A DNA stretch of 64,000 nt. Origin: Mesorhizobium sp. WSM3859. Lineage in GTDB: Bacteria; Pseudomonadota; Alphaproteobacteria; Rhizobiales; Rhizobiaceae. The notes beneath the pieces were generated by a model. The model searched no databases. It saw only the letters and a program-made list of their open reading frames with translations, and had not been told where the DNA came from. Shown in pieces: positions 18,531 to 26,389 of this stretch. The translations under genes were made by a program, and so were the position numbers. The stretch lies in NCBI RefSeq assembly GCF_002295065.1, contig NZ_NSGG01000003.1:186001-250000 (forward strand), read 5' to 3'. How positions within the stretch are numbered: position 1 is the first letter of the stretch; the number at the start of each line of letters is the position of its first letter.

Positions 18531-19109
18531 ATGATGCAGAGTTGCCTTGTCGCTACGGTTGTCGGACTTCTGTTTTGCGCTGCGGGCGCGAATGCCGCTG
18601 ACAACACGGTCCATGATCAGAATAACTGGGTCTCTTTGACCGTCCCCAAAGAATGGACCAGCGAGCCGCCTTTTGGCTACGCGATGCTGTTGGCTGTTAA
18701 ATCCGCAGATGATGAAGGCCTTTCCTGCATGGTGTCGGGCTCGCCTTACGATCCGGCAGCAAAGGGTTCGCCGTCCGATCCACGCAAGTTCATCGAGGAC
18801 TGGTCGATGGGCACCTGGACGAGAATGATGGGCAAATCGTTCAATACGGCTGATTTCAGCAATGACATGCTTGGAAAGTTTCCAGACGGCTATCCTGTGC
18901 GCCTTGCTGATCTGGACTTCACGGTTAGCGACCAGAACGACATCCTGCATGGCCATTCCAGGATTGCGTTTTCAGTTCGGGGTGCGCGCTATGGTTATGT
19001 CAATTGCTCTCTGATGGCTGCAAGCGCTGAGGAAGTTGCGCAGCGATGGGCACCTTTGGCAGACAAGGTTGAGCGTGTGGTGAATTCGTTCGTTCTCGAA
19101 CCGCCTTAA
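18531..19109 (+). CDS. Secreted protein of unknown function
   Basis: 192 residues. A clear Sec signal peptide (about 1-22, ending AGANA) is followed by a soluble domain with three or more cysteines. The segment WVSLTVPKEW and the C-terminal ADKVERVVNSFVLEPP recall small periplasmic proteins that bind or protect other factors, but I do not recognise a family with certainty. AAGGAG lies about 10 bp before the ATG. It is divergent from the PLA2/PLD pair with 195 bp between, so a shared regulatory region is possible. Confidence 0.7.
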   Translation: MMQSCLVATVVGLLFCAAGANAADNTVHDQNNWVSLTVPKEWTSEPPFGYAMLLAVKSADDEGLSCMVSGSPYDPAAKGSPSDPRKFIEDWSMGTWTRMMGKSFNTADFSNDMLGKFPDGYPVRLADLDFTVSDQNDILHGHSRIAFSVRGARYGYVNCSLMAASAEEVAQRWAPLADKVERVVNSFVLEPP

Positions 19110-19131
19110 ATTGCGTGTGGCTTTCCAGAAA

Positions 19132-20013
19132 TCAGCTGAACAGGCCGCGTTCCCGTTCCACCGCCTTGGTGATGAAGTTGGCGACGAGCTGGACGCGGCG
19201 CAGCGGCCGCACCGATTCATGATAGACCAGCCAGTAGGCGCGGCGGATCGGCGCGACGATGTCGACGGGCACCAGCTCGGGCATCGAACGGGCGACGAAA
19301 GTGTGCAGGATGCCTATGCCGGCGCCAGAGCGCACCGCTTCGGCCTGGCCGAGCGCCGAGGAGATGGCGAAGCTGGTGCGCCATTCGGGGCTGAACTCGG
19401 CCGCATAGTCGAGCGACGGGCTGACGATGAGGTCGGGCACATAGCCGATCAGCGTGTGCAGGCCGAGCTCGCTTGGTGCTTTCGGCAGGCCGTTGGCCTC
19501 GGCATAGGCGCGTGAGGCGAAGAGGCCGAGCGTGTAGTCGACCAGCTTGCCCGCCACCAGCCGCCCTTCGGTCGGCCGCTCGACGGTAATGGCGATATCG
19601 GCCTCTCGGCGCGACAACGAAAAGGAGCGCGGGACCGGCACCAACTGGATGGTTAGCTCGCGGTGCAAAGCGGTCAGCTCGCCCAGCCGCTTGGCCAGGA
19701 AAGCGACGCCAAATCCGTCCGGCGCGCCGATGCGCACGGTTCCCGAAACATCGTCACCCTCGCCGGCAATGGTCGAACGTGCGGCGATCATGTCGCCTTC
19801 CATGCGCTCGGCTATGTCGAGGAACCGCTCGCCGGCCGGCGTCAGCTCGCTGCCGGTGGTGAGCCGCCTGAACAGTTTTGTGCGCAGCGCCTCTTCCAGC
19901 GCAGCGATGCGGCGCGAAACCGTGGCGTGGTTGAGTTCCAGCCGTTTCGCCGCGCCGAGGATCTGGCCGGCGCGCGCCACGGCGAGGAAGATGCGGACGT
20001 CATCCCAGTTCAT
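19132..20013 (-). CDS. LysR-family transcriptional regulator
   Basis: 293 residues. N-terminal winged HTH (WDDVRIFLAVARAGQILGAAKRLELNHATVSRRIAALE) and a periplasmic-binding-like effector domain. The start MNWDDV at 20013 is the usual one for this subfamily; the longer frame adds 14 odd residues. It is divergent from mmsA with 160 bp between, so it may control mmsA, valine/inositol catabolism or itself. The intergenic region holds an AT-rich TGCGACAATTAATGCA stretch around 20047-20062 that could be a LysR site. Confidence 0.9.
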   Translation of the reverse strand: MNWDDVRIFLAVARAGQILGAAKRLELNHATVSRRIAALEEALRTKLFRRLTTGSELTPAGERFLDIAERMEGDMIAARSTIAGEGDDVSGTVRIGAPDGFGVAFLAKRLGELTALHRELTIQLVPVPRSFSLSRREADIAITVERPTEGRLVAGKLVDYTLGLFASRAYAEANGLPKAPSELGLHTLIGYVPDLIVSPSLDYAAEFSPEWRTSFAISSALGQAEAVRSGAGIGILHTFVARSMPELVPVDIVAPIRRAYWLVYHESVRPLRRVQLVANFITKAVERERGLFS

Positions 20014-20173
20014 AAAGAATCCCCGACGACAGGCGCGCCCTGTCATTTGCGACAATTAATGCACACTCCGCCGTCGCTGTCTATTTTCCGCACAACGGTT
20101 GCGATCTTCCTCGCGTTGCCATCGCCGCCGCAAAGGCGGACAATGCGCCATCACCAAACAAGGGAGAGAAACG

Positions 20174-21670
20174 ATGATCGAATACGGTCATTTCATCGGC
20201 GGCAAGCATGTCGCCGGCAGCAGCGGCCGCAAGCAGGATGTGATGCAGCCGATGGACGGCTCCGTGCGCGGCACGGTGGCGCTGGCCTCGCAGGCGGAAC
20301 TGCGCGCCGCGGTCGAGAACGCCAAGGCGGCGCAGCCGAAATGGGCCGCCACCAACCCGCAGCGCCGCGTGCGCATGCTGATGAAGTTTCTCGAACTGGT
20401 CCAGCGCGACTATGACGAGCTGGCCGACATCCTGGCGCGCGAGCACGGCAAGACCATCGCCGATGCCAAGGGCGACATCCAGCGCGGCCTCGAAGTGGTC
20501 GAAGTCTGCATCGGCGCGCCGCATATGATGAAGGGCGAGTTCACCGATGGCGCCGGCCCCGGCATCGACGTCTATTCGATGCGCCAGCCGCTCGGTGTCG
20601 TCGCCGGCATCACCCCGTTCAACTTCCCGGCCATGATCCCGCTGTGGAAGATCGCCCCGGCCATCGCCTGCGGCAACGCCTTCATCCTGAAGCCGTCCGA
20701 GCGCGACCCGGGCGTGCCGCTGCGTATCGCAGAGCTCTTCATTGAGGCCGGCCTGCCGGAAGGCATCCTCAACGTCGTCAACGGCGACAAGGAAGTGGTC
20801 GACGCCATCCTCGACGATCCGGATATCAAGGCCATCGGCTTTGTCGGCTCGACGCCGATCGCCCACTACATCTATTCGCGCGGCACCGCCTCGGGCAAGC
20901 GCGTGCAGTGCTTCGGCGGCGCCAAGAACCACATGATCATCATGCCCGACGCCGACATGGACCAGACGGTCGACGCGCTGATCGGCGCCGGCTACGGCTC
21001 GGCCGGCGAGCGCTGCATGGCGATCTCGGTCGCCGTCCCGGTCGGCAACGACACCGCCAACCGGCTGATGGAAAAACTGGTGCCGCGCGTCGAGAGCCTG
21101 AAGGTCGGTCCGTCGACGGATTCTTCCGCCGACTTCGGCCCGCTGGTGACGGCACAGGCGCTGGAGCGCGTGAAGGGTTACGTCGATATCGGCGTCAAGG
21201 AAGGCGCCAAGCTCGTTGTCGACGGCCGCGGCTTCAAGATGCAGGGCTATGAGAACGGCTACTATATGGGCGGCTGCCTGTTCGACAATGTCACCGCCGA
21301 CATGCGCATCTACAAGGAAGAAATCTTCGGGCCGGTGCTCTCGGTGGTGCGCGCGCCGCGCTACGAGGATGCCATCAAGCTCGCCAACGACCATGAGATG
21401 GGTAACGGCGTTGCCATCTTCACCCGCGACGGCGACGCGGCGCGTGACTTCGCATCCAGAGTCCAGGTCGGCATGGTCGGCGTCAATGTGCCGATCCCGG
21501 TTCCGATCGCCTACTACACGTTCGGCGGCTGGAAGGCGTCGTCCTTCGGCGACCTCAACCAGCACGGCCCGGACGCGTTCCGCTTCTACACCAAGACCAA
21601 GACGGTGACCTCGCGCTGGCCGTCCGGCATCAAGGACGGTGCCGAGTTCGTCATTCCCACGATGAACTAG
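20174..21670 (+). CDS. mmsA: CoA-acylating methylmalonate-semialdehyde dehydrogenase
   Basis: 498 residues, ALDH superfamily. It oxidises methylmalonate or malonate semialdehyde to propionyl- or acetyl-CoA with NAD and CoA, in valine and myo-inositol breakdown. The catalytic Cys281 sits in GSAGERCMAIS; GVVAGITPFNFPAMIP and KEEIFGPVLSVVRA are typical. GGGAGAG precedes the ATG. A LysR gene is divergent upstream. Its 3' end is duplicated in the following intergenic DNA (see repeat), which is unusual for a housekeeping gene. Confidence 0.95.
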   Translation: MIEYGHFIGGKHVAGSSGRKQDVMQPMDGSVRGTVALASQAELRAAVENAKAAQPKWAATNPQRRVRMLMKFLELVQRDYDELADILAREHGKTIADAKGDIQRGLEVVEVCIGAPHMMKGEFTDGAGPGIDVYSMRQPLGVVAGITPFNFPAMIPLWKIAPAIACGNAFILKPSERDPGVPLRIAELFIEAGLPEGILNVVNGDKEVVDAILDDPDIKAIGFVGSTPIAHYIYSRGTASGKRVQCFGGAKNHMIIMPDADMDQTVDALIGAGYGSAGERCMAISVAVPVGNDTANRLMEKLVPRVESLKVGPSTDSSADFGPLVTAQALERVKGYVDIGVKEGAKLVVDGRGFKMQGYENGYYMGGCLFDNVTADMRIYKEEIFGPVLSVVRAPRYEDAIKLANDHEMGNGVAIFTRDGDAARDFASRVQVGMVGVNVPIPVPIAYYTFGGWKASSFGDLNQHGPDAFRFYTKTKTVTSRWPSGIKDGAEFVIPTMN

Positions 21671-21856
21671 CCGGACGGTTTCTTAGCTGCGCGTCCTCGC
21701 CGCGTTGCGGCGGCGGGCGCGCGGCAGGCATCAAGGACGGCGCCGAATTCGTCATCCCGACGATGAACTGAGCGGACGGTTTCCCGTTTGCGCGTCCTCG
21801 CCTTCGGTTGCGGGCGCGGGCAGGCTTGACGATGAACTAGCCGGATGGTCGTCTAA
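21626..21856 (+). repeat. Tandem degenerate copies of the mmsA 3' end
   Basis: Unit 1 (21626-21726) contains the last 15 codons of mmsA and the following bases. Unit 2 (21727 to about 21823) repeats it with about 85% identity, including GGCATCAAGGACGG and the stop region, now TGA instead of TAG. Unit 3 (about 21823-21856) keeps only GACGATGAACTAGCCGGATGG. The period is about 100 bp. It looks like successive duplication or recombination at the gene end. Confidence 0.85.
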
Positions 21857-21868
21857 GTTGAGATTGAG

Positions 21869-21898
21869 GAAGCGCGGTGCAAACCGCGCTTCTTTTTT
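21869..21898 (+). terminator. Rho-independent terminator after mmsA
   Basis: A perfect 10-bp stem (GAAGCGCGGT / ACCGCGCTTC) with a GCAA loop is followed by six T. It is placed after the tandem mmsA 3' repeats and so probably ends the mmsA transcript, leaving those repeats in its 3' UTR. Confidence 0.9.
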
Positions 21899-22142
21899 GG
21901 AGTGATCCGCGTTCGGGATGTGGCGATCGGACTGCCGCTTTCACGGGTTGGCGGCTCTACTCGGATACAAGATCTGCGGCACAGCGCGTCCACAGAACGT
22001 CCGGACCTCCCAATAATTCCATCGCCGTGTGATGGAACCAACAGACCACTATCCGTCTTAGCCTGTATTCCTGCCATGCGTGCAGGCAATCAAACAGCGC
22101 CGGTGGCAGCCGGGGTTCTCGTCTGGCGCGAGGAGGTGTCAG

Positions 22143-22445
22143 GTGACACGATTTGTTGTGGCGGCAATGTTAGCGACGGCGGCGATCACCCTTGGAGCCG
22201 CCCCGGCAAGCGCGGCGGCGCAATGCGCGGCCCGCGCCGACATCATCAAGGCGCTGGGCGACAAATTCCACGAAACCGAGGCCGGGCGCGGCCTGATCAA
22301 TCCGAACGTCGTGCTCGAGATCTTCGTCTCGGATCAGGGCAGCTGGACAGTGCTGGCCTCGGATACCAAGGGCCAGAGCTGCGTGCTCTCCGTCGGCGAG
22401 GGTTGGGACAGCCCGACGATCACCGCGTCGCTGCCGGGGACCTAG
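22143..22445 (+). CDS. Small secreted cysteine-containing protein, paralog A
   Basis: 100 residues from a GTG with AGGAGG six bases upstream. The signal peptide (about 1-23, ending AAPASA) is followed by a ~75-residue domain with C-x5-D and FVSDQGSWTVLASDTKGQSCVLSVGEGW. A second protein of the same type is encoded at 24326-24643. Two conserved cysteines suggest a disulphide in the periplasm. Function is unknown. The 240 bp between the mmsA terminator and this gene shows no other gene. Confidence 0.75.
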   Translation: MTRFVVAAMLATAAITLGAAPASAAAQCAARADIIKALGDKFHETEAGRGLINPNVVLEIFVSDQGSWTVLASDTKGQSCVLSVGEGWDSPTITASLPGT

Positions 22446-22486
22446 CGAAGGCTCCCCCGCGGCGAGGTCTGATGGCAAGACGCCGT

Positions 22487-23287
22487 TCAGACCGTCGGGA
22501 TCGTGCCGCCGTCGATGACGTATTCGGCGCCATGGATCGCCGATGCGCGATCCGAAACCACGAAAGCCACCAGTTCCGCGACCTCTTGCGGCCAGGCCGG
22601 CCGTCCGATCGGGATGCCGCCCAGCGCATCCATGATGCCCTGACGCGCGGTTTCCTCGTCGGATCCTGCATGGGCGGCCAGCCGCTTGACCATGGCTTCC
22701 GATGCGGTGGTGTGAATCCAGCCTGGCGCTATGGCGTTGACGCGGATGCCTTTGGGGCCGAGTTCCTTGGATAGCGCCTTGCTGTAGGTCGAGAGCCCGG
22801 CCTTTGCCGCCGCATAGGCGATGGTGGATTCGTGCACGGGCAGGCGGCGCTGGATCGACGAAATGTGAACGATCGCGCCCGATCCCTGCTTGATCATCTC
22901 GGGAACGAGCAAGCGGTCGAGCCTGACGGCGGCGAGCAGGTTGAGGCTGAGTTCGTCGTGCCAGATCTGGTCGGACAGCGCCGCAAATCCGCCGCCAGGG
23001 CTTTTCGAGCCACCGACGCTGTGGACGATGATGTCGATGCCACCAAGTCCGGCGATCGTGGCGGCGGCGACCTTTGCCGTGCCGTCGAGAGTGGCGACGT
23101 CAGCTTGCACGAAGAGTTCCGCCGGTGATCCGGCGTCGGGCGAACGGGCGGTCGTCGCGACCCTTGCACCTGCCGCGGCAAGCCGGCGAACGATAGCTTC
23201 GCCTGCGCCCTTGGTGCCGCCAGTCACCAGCACGCGCTTGCCCCGGAACTCCTGGTCATCGGTGGCGAGTGTCTGCCGGATGGTCAT
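22487..23287 (-). CDS. SDR-family oxidoreductase
   Basis: 266 residues. Rossmann cofactor motif TGGTKGAGEA near residue 22, catalytic Ser in HISSIQ, YAAAK as YxxxK, and the C-terminal EYVIDGGTIPTV of classical short-chain dehydrogenases. The substrate is unknown. The ATG at 23287 overlaps the stop of the SnoaL-like gene by 4 bp, so the two make an operon read towards lower coordinates. The divergent HxlR regulator probably controls it. Confidence 0.9.
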   Translation of the reverse strand: MTIRQTLATDDQEFRGKRVLVTGGTKGAGEAIVRRLAAAGARVATTARSPDAGSPAELFVQADVATLDGTAKVAAATIAGLGGIDIIVHSVGGSKSPGGGFAALSDQIWHDELSLNLLAAVRLDRLLVPEMIKQGSGAIVHISSIQRRLPVHESTIAYAAAKAGLSTYSKALSKELGPKGIRVNAIAPGWIHTTASEAMVKRLAAHAGSDEETARQGIMDALGGIPIGRPAWPQEVAELVAFVVSDRASAIHGAEYVIDGGTIPTV

Positions 23288-23613
23288 AGGCCAATCTCCA
23301 GTTTCGCGATCCGGTCGCCGCCCAGCGTGAAATTGTAGTGGAGCGTTATCGGGCTGCCGGGGAAATCTCCAGAGACGATACCGGCGATACGCCATGCGTT
23401 GGCTGTCACACTGGCCTCCTTCACCTCGACTTTCGCGTGATATTTGTCGGTCGTGCTTTGCATCCACCGATAGATCGCTTCGGTTCCGCGATGGGTCTCG
23501 CCTTCGTCCTTGACGATGGCGTCGAGCGTGAAAGGCGCGAGCATCGCGTCGATGTCGTGGCGGTTATTGGCGACGAAATAATCCGCCAGCGGCTGAGGAA
23601 GGGTCACAGTCAC
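23284..23613 (-). CDS. SnoaL-like / NTF2-fold protein
   Basis: 109 residues, the size of a single cone-shaped NTF2-like domain. PLADYFVANNRHDIDAMLAPFTLDAIVKDEGETHRGTEAIYRW is typical of SnoaL-like proteins. Members are small-molecule isomerases, hydrolases or binding proteins. It is the first gene of a two-gene operon with the SDR, with a 4-bp overlap. Confidence 0.85.
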   Translation of the reverse strand: MTVTLPQPLADYFVANNRHDIDAMLAPFTLDAIVKDEGETHRGTEAIYRWMQSTTDKYHAKVEVKEASVTANAWRIAGIVSGDFPGSPITLHYNFTLGGDRIAKLEIGL

Positions 23614-23673
23614 GGTTTGTCTCCGATTGGATGCCCCGTCCGTGGGAGGGGGCGGCTGTTGTCGGCCGCTAAG

Positions 23674-24069
23674 ATGAGTTATGCTGTAGAAATGACAAGA
23701 ACCGACGAAAAAGTAAGGTACTTACCCGAAAGTAAGCCCGAGCCTCTGACGCCTTCATCCGCGGCGATCGGCGTCGAGAACGTGCTGCGCATTCTCGAAG
23801 GCCGGTGGAAGCTGGTGATCCTGTTTCATCTGTTCGGCGGCAAGGTGCTGCGCTTCTCCGACCTCGAGCGGGCCATTCCCGCGATCTCGCAAAAGATGCT
23901 GATCCAGCAACTCAGGCAGATGGAAGCCGACGGCATCGTGCGCCGCATCGTCCATCACCAGGTGCCGCCGAAGGTCGAATACTGTCTGACCGACTGGGGT
24001 CAGGCGCTGTGCCCGGCTCTCGATGCCCTGTTGAAGTGGGCGGCTCGGAAGGAGCCTGCCGACGGCTGA
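23674..24069 (+). CDS. HxlR-family transcriptional regulator
   Basis: 131 residues. The winged-helix HxlR domain is complete (VLRILEGRWKLVILFHLFGGKVLRFSDLERAIPAISQKMLIQQLRQMEADGIVRR), ending in a basic/acidic tail. It is divergent from the SnoaL-SDR operon and is likely its repressor. ATG 23674 and ATG 23692 are both possible; neither has a strong ribosome site. GTAAG/CTTAC inverted units lie inside the first codons (23714-23726). No N-terminal redox cysteine of the YodB type is present. Confidence 0.88.
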   Translation: MSYAVEMTRTDEKVRYLPESKPEPLTPSSAAIGVENVLRILEGRWKLVILFHLFGGKVLRFSDLERAIPAISQKMLIQQLRQMEADGIVRRIVHHQVPPKVEYCLTDWGQALCPALDALLKWAARKEPADG

Positions 24070-24105
24070 TCGATCGCCTCCGTGACTCGGCCGCGGCGAC
24101 ACGAC

Positions 24106-24149
24106 GGGGTTGTCGGCGGCGATGGCCAGCGCTTCATGGAGCGCCTTGT
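24106..24149 (-). pseudogene. Fragment of a GntR/FCD regulator gene
   Basis: 44 bp identical at 42 positions to 24876-24919 inside the neighbouring GntR gene, in the same orientation. Read on the minus strand it encodes KALHEALAIAADNP, matching KALDEALAIAADNP of the intact regulator. Nothing homologous was seen on either side, so it is a small duplicated remnant. The rest of 24070-24325 shows no gene. Confidence 0.7.
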
Positions 24150-24325
24150 TTACGAAGCGGAGCTTCACCATATCGAATCCAGGGAGTGATGATCTCCCCA
24201 GGACAGACCGGAAACCAGAAGGAGTGACGTGATGAAGACGTCGAATCCGGCCTGGAGCCTTCCGGCACACTGAGGCGGCCGTATGTGCCTCCCTTGCCGG
24301 AATGCGAAGGCGAAGGAGGTGCCCC

Positions 24326-24643
24326 ATGGCACGCGAATTTTCGTTTCGATGGATCAAGCTAGCAGCCGTTGGCGCCCTGATGGTGCTGCCGGCTGTTCCG
24401 GCGCGGGCGCAAGTGATCTGCGGCGGCCATGACTATCTGGTCGCGCGGCTGGCGGAGGCGTTCGAGGAGAAGCGGCTGGGCTACGGCGTGGCCGGTCAAG
24501 CCGCCATCTTCGAGGTGTTCGTCTCGGCAAGCGGAACCTGGACCATCCTGATGACCGACGTCAAAGGCCAGAGCTGCATCCTGGCCGCCGGCGAGGGGTG
24601 GGAAGACACGCTGGCGACCGCGGTCCGGCAGCCGGGCGGCTGA
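24326..24643 (+). CDS. Small secreted cysteine-containing protein, paralog B
   Basis: 105 residues. GGAGGT stands 7-8 bases before the ATG. The signal peptide (about 1-31, ending VPARA) is followed by a domain sharing FVSxxGxWTxLxxDxKGQSCxLxxGEGW with the protein at 22143-22445. The cysteine positions are kept. Function is unknown; export to the periplasm is likely. It is convergent with the GntR gene. Confidence 0.75.
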   Translation: MAREFSFRWIKLAAVGALMVLPAVPARAQVICGGHDYLVARLAEAFEEKRLGYGVAGQAAIFEVFVSASGTWTILMTDVKGQSCILAAGEGWEDTLATAVRQPGG

Positions 24644-24665
24644 CCTCGAGCAGGTACTGCCCTGC

Positions 24666-25337
24666 TCAACGCGTGGCGGCCACCTCGGCGTGGCCGCGCA
24701 GCAGCGCAATCAGTCTCTTGGCGTCCTTGGCGGCGCCTTCCTCGTCGCCGTCGAGGATCGAGCGGATCAGCGCGACATGGTGCTCGGCCGATTCGGCCAG
24801 CCCGGTGTCGGCTTTGTAGCGATACCAGAAGCGGCGGCTGTGGGTCTGCAAGGGGGCGGCCACCCGCGCCGCGAAGGGGTTGTCGGCGGCGATGGCCAGC
24901 GCTTCGTCGAGCGCCTTGTCGGCCTGGATGAAGGCAAGCACGTTGCCCGAGATCACCGCCTTCTGCATGGCTAACGCCGCCTCATGAAACAGGTCGGCGG
25001 CCTCGCGGGTGACGAAGCGGGCGGCCGAGCGGGCGAGCACAACCTCGATGCCGCGCCTGGCATCGAGGATCCGCAGCCAGTCGCCCGCGTGAAGCGGCGC
25101 GACCGCGATGCCGGCGCGGGGTCTTATGTCGAGAAGCCCTTCCCAGGCGAGCCTCTGGATTGCCTCCCGCACCGGGGTGCGGCCGAGACCCAGGCGATCG
25201 ATCAGCGCGCCTTCGGTAACGAAACTCGATGGCGCCAGCTCGAGCGTGACGATCATGTGCTCCAGCGCGCGATAGGCCTTGGTCGCGGCCGGCTCGAAGG
25301 CGGCGTTGGTCTCAGCGGATATCAGCGGGGAGATCAA
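24666..25337 (-). CDS. hypR: GntR-family (FCD) regulator of the hydroxyproline cluster
   Basis: 223 residues from TTG 25337, which has AGGAG seven bases upstream; an ATG at 25370 would place the start inside the palindromic operators, so I prefer the TTG. N-terminal winged HTH (TEGALIDRLGLGRTPVREAIQRLAWEGLLDIRPRAGIAV) and an FCD effector domain. It is divergent from the hydroxyproline genes and is probably their repressor, as HypR is in Sinorhizobium meliloti. That role is inferred from position and family. Confidence 0.85.
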   Translation of the reverse strand: MISPLISAETNAAFEPAATKAYRALEHMIVTLELAPSSFVTEGALIDRLGLGRTPVREAIQRLAWEGLLDIRPRAGIAVAPLHAGDWLRILDARRGIEVVLARSAARFVTREAADLFHEAALAMQKAVISGNVLAFIQADKALDEALAIAADNPFAARVAAPLQTHSRRFWYRYKADTGLAESAEHHVALIRSILDGDEEGAAKDAKRLIALLRGHAEVAATR

Positions 25338-25348
25338 TGGCAGGCTCC

Positions 25349-25369
25349 TGATATATTTTTCATATATCA
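25349..25369. promoter_or_regulatory. Palindromic operator, GntR side
   Basis: An 8-bp perfect inverted repeat TGATATAT-TTTTC-ATATATCA directly upstream of the GntR ribosome-binding site. The half-site recurs as TGATATATCA at 25415-25424 in front of the divergent operon. It is probably the autoregulatory site. Confidence 0.65.
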
Positions 25370-25383
25370 TAACTGATTCAGCG

Positions 25384-25425
25384 TTGACACGGCAATTCTT
25401 GATAGATATACGACTGATATATCAG
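25384..25425 (+). promoter_or_regulatory. Promoter and operator of the hydroxyproline operon
   Basis: TTGACA (25384-25389) is followed after 17 bp by TATACG, a plausible sigma-70 promoter. The perfect palindrome CTGATATATCAG (25414-25425) overlaps the expected start of transcription, and a partial site TGATAGATATA lies at 25400-25410. Binding of the GntR protein there would block transcription. Confidence 0.6.
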
Positions 25426-25439
25426 AGGAGAAACAGATC

Positions 25440-26375
25440 ATGTGGACCGGAGTTTTCCCAGCAGTCACGACCAAATTCACTGCCGACGACCGCCTCGACC
25501 ATGCCGAGATGGAGCGCTGCTACGGGCTGCAGATGGAGGCCGGCTGCGACGGCATCATCGTCTGCGGTTCGCTGGGCGAAGGCCCCATGTTGTCGCCTGA
25601 CGAGAAGATCGAGGTGCTGAAGACGGCGCAGGAAGTCGCCGGCAACAAGCCGGTGCTTTTGACCGTCAACGAGCCCGGCACCCGCGAGGCGGCGAGCATC
25701 GCGCGTCGCGCCGCCAGGGAAGGCGCCGACGGCCTGATGGTGGTGCCGAGCCCGATCTACCACACCGACCCGCAAGAGACGGTCGCCGCCCTTCGCGCCG
25801 TGGCGGAAGCCGCCGACCTGCCGGTGATGATCTACTCCAACCGGCTCGCCTATCGCGTCGACGTGACCGTCGAGCTGATGGAGGAGCTGGCGTCGGACAA
25901 GCGCTTCGTCGCCATCAAGGAATCCTCCGACGACATCCGCCGCTCGACCGAGATCATCAACAGGTTCGGCGACCGCTACGATCTCTTCACCGGCGTCGAC
26001 AATCTCGCCTTCGAGGCGCTGTCGGTCGGCGCCATCGGCTGGGTCGCGGGCCTGGTCACCGCCTTCCCGCGCGAGACGGTCGCCATCTACCAGCTGATGC
26101 GGCAGGGTCGTCGCGACGAGGCGCTGGCGATCTATCGCTGGTTCCGGCCGTTGCTCGACCTCGATGTCTCGACCTATCTGGTCCAAAACATCAAGCTTGC
26201 CGAAGTGCTGGCGATCGGTACCAATGACCGCGTGCGCATGCCGCGCCAGCCGCTGTCGGGCGAACGCCGCAAGGCGGTCGAGAAGATCGTGCGGGATGCG
26301 CTGGCGGTGCGGCCGACGCTGCCGTCGCTCGAGACGCCTGCTCGATCGACGGACAGGCTGGTGGCGGCCGAATAA
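25440..26375 (+). CDS. hypD: DapA-family lyase, probable 1-pyrroline-4-hydroxy-2-carboxylate deaminase
   Basis: 311 residues, one TIM barrel of the dihydrodipicolinate synthase family. The Schiff-base lysine is Lys160 (VAIKESSDD) and the tyrosine is Tyr132 (IYSNRLAY). GSLGEGPML replaces the usual GTTGE. Next to a 4-hydroxyproline epimerase and a D-amino-acid dehydrogenase, the best assignment is the deaminase giving 2-oxoglutarate semialdehyde in hydroxyproline breakdown. AGAGGAGA precedes the ATG. The exact substrate is inferred from context. Confidence 0.85.
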   Translation: MWTGVFPAVTTKFTADDRLDHAEMERCYGLQMEAGCDGIIVCGSLGEGPMLSPDEKIEVLKTAQEVAGNKPVLLTVNEPGTREAASIARRAAREGADGLMVVPSPIYHTDPQETVAALRAVAEAADLPVMIYSNRLAYRVDVTVELMEELASDKRFVAIKESSDDIRRSTEIINRFGDRYDLFTGVDNLAFEALSVGAIGWVAGLVTAFPRETVAIYQLMRQGRRDEALAIYRWFRPLLDLDVSTYLVQNIKLAEVLAIGTNDRVRMPRQPLSGERRKAVEKIVRDALAVRPTLPSLETPARSTDRLVAAE

Positions 26376-26389
26376 GGGACAGCCTTCAC

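Noticed and set aside
20174..21670. mmsA as the missing oxoglutarate-semialdehyde dehydrogenase of the hydroxyproline cluster
   Set aside because: The sequence is of the CoA-acylating MmsA type and lies 4 kb away with its own LysR and terminator.
21901..22142. Additional gene between the mmsA terminator and secreted paralog A
   Set aside because: Open frames here have no ribosome site and no recognisable sequence; the region looks non-coding.
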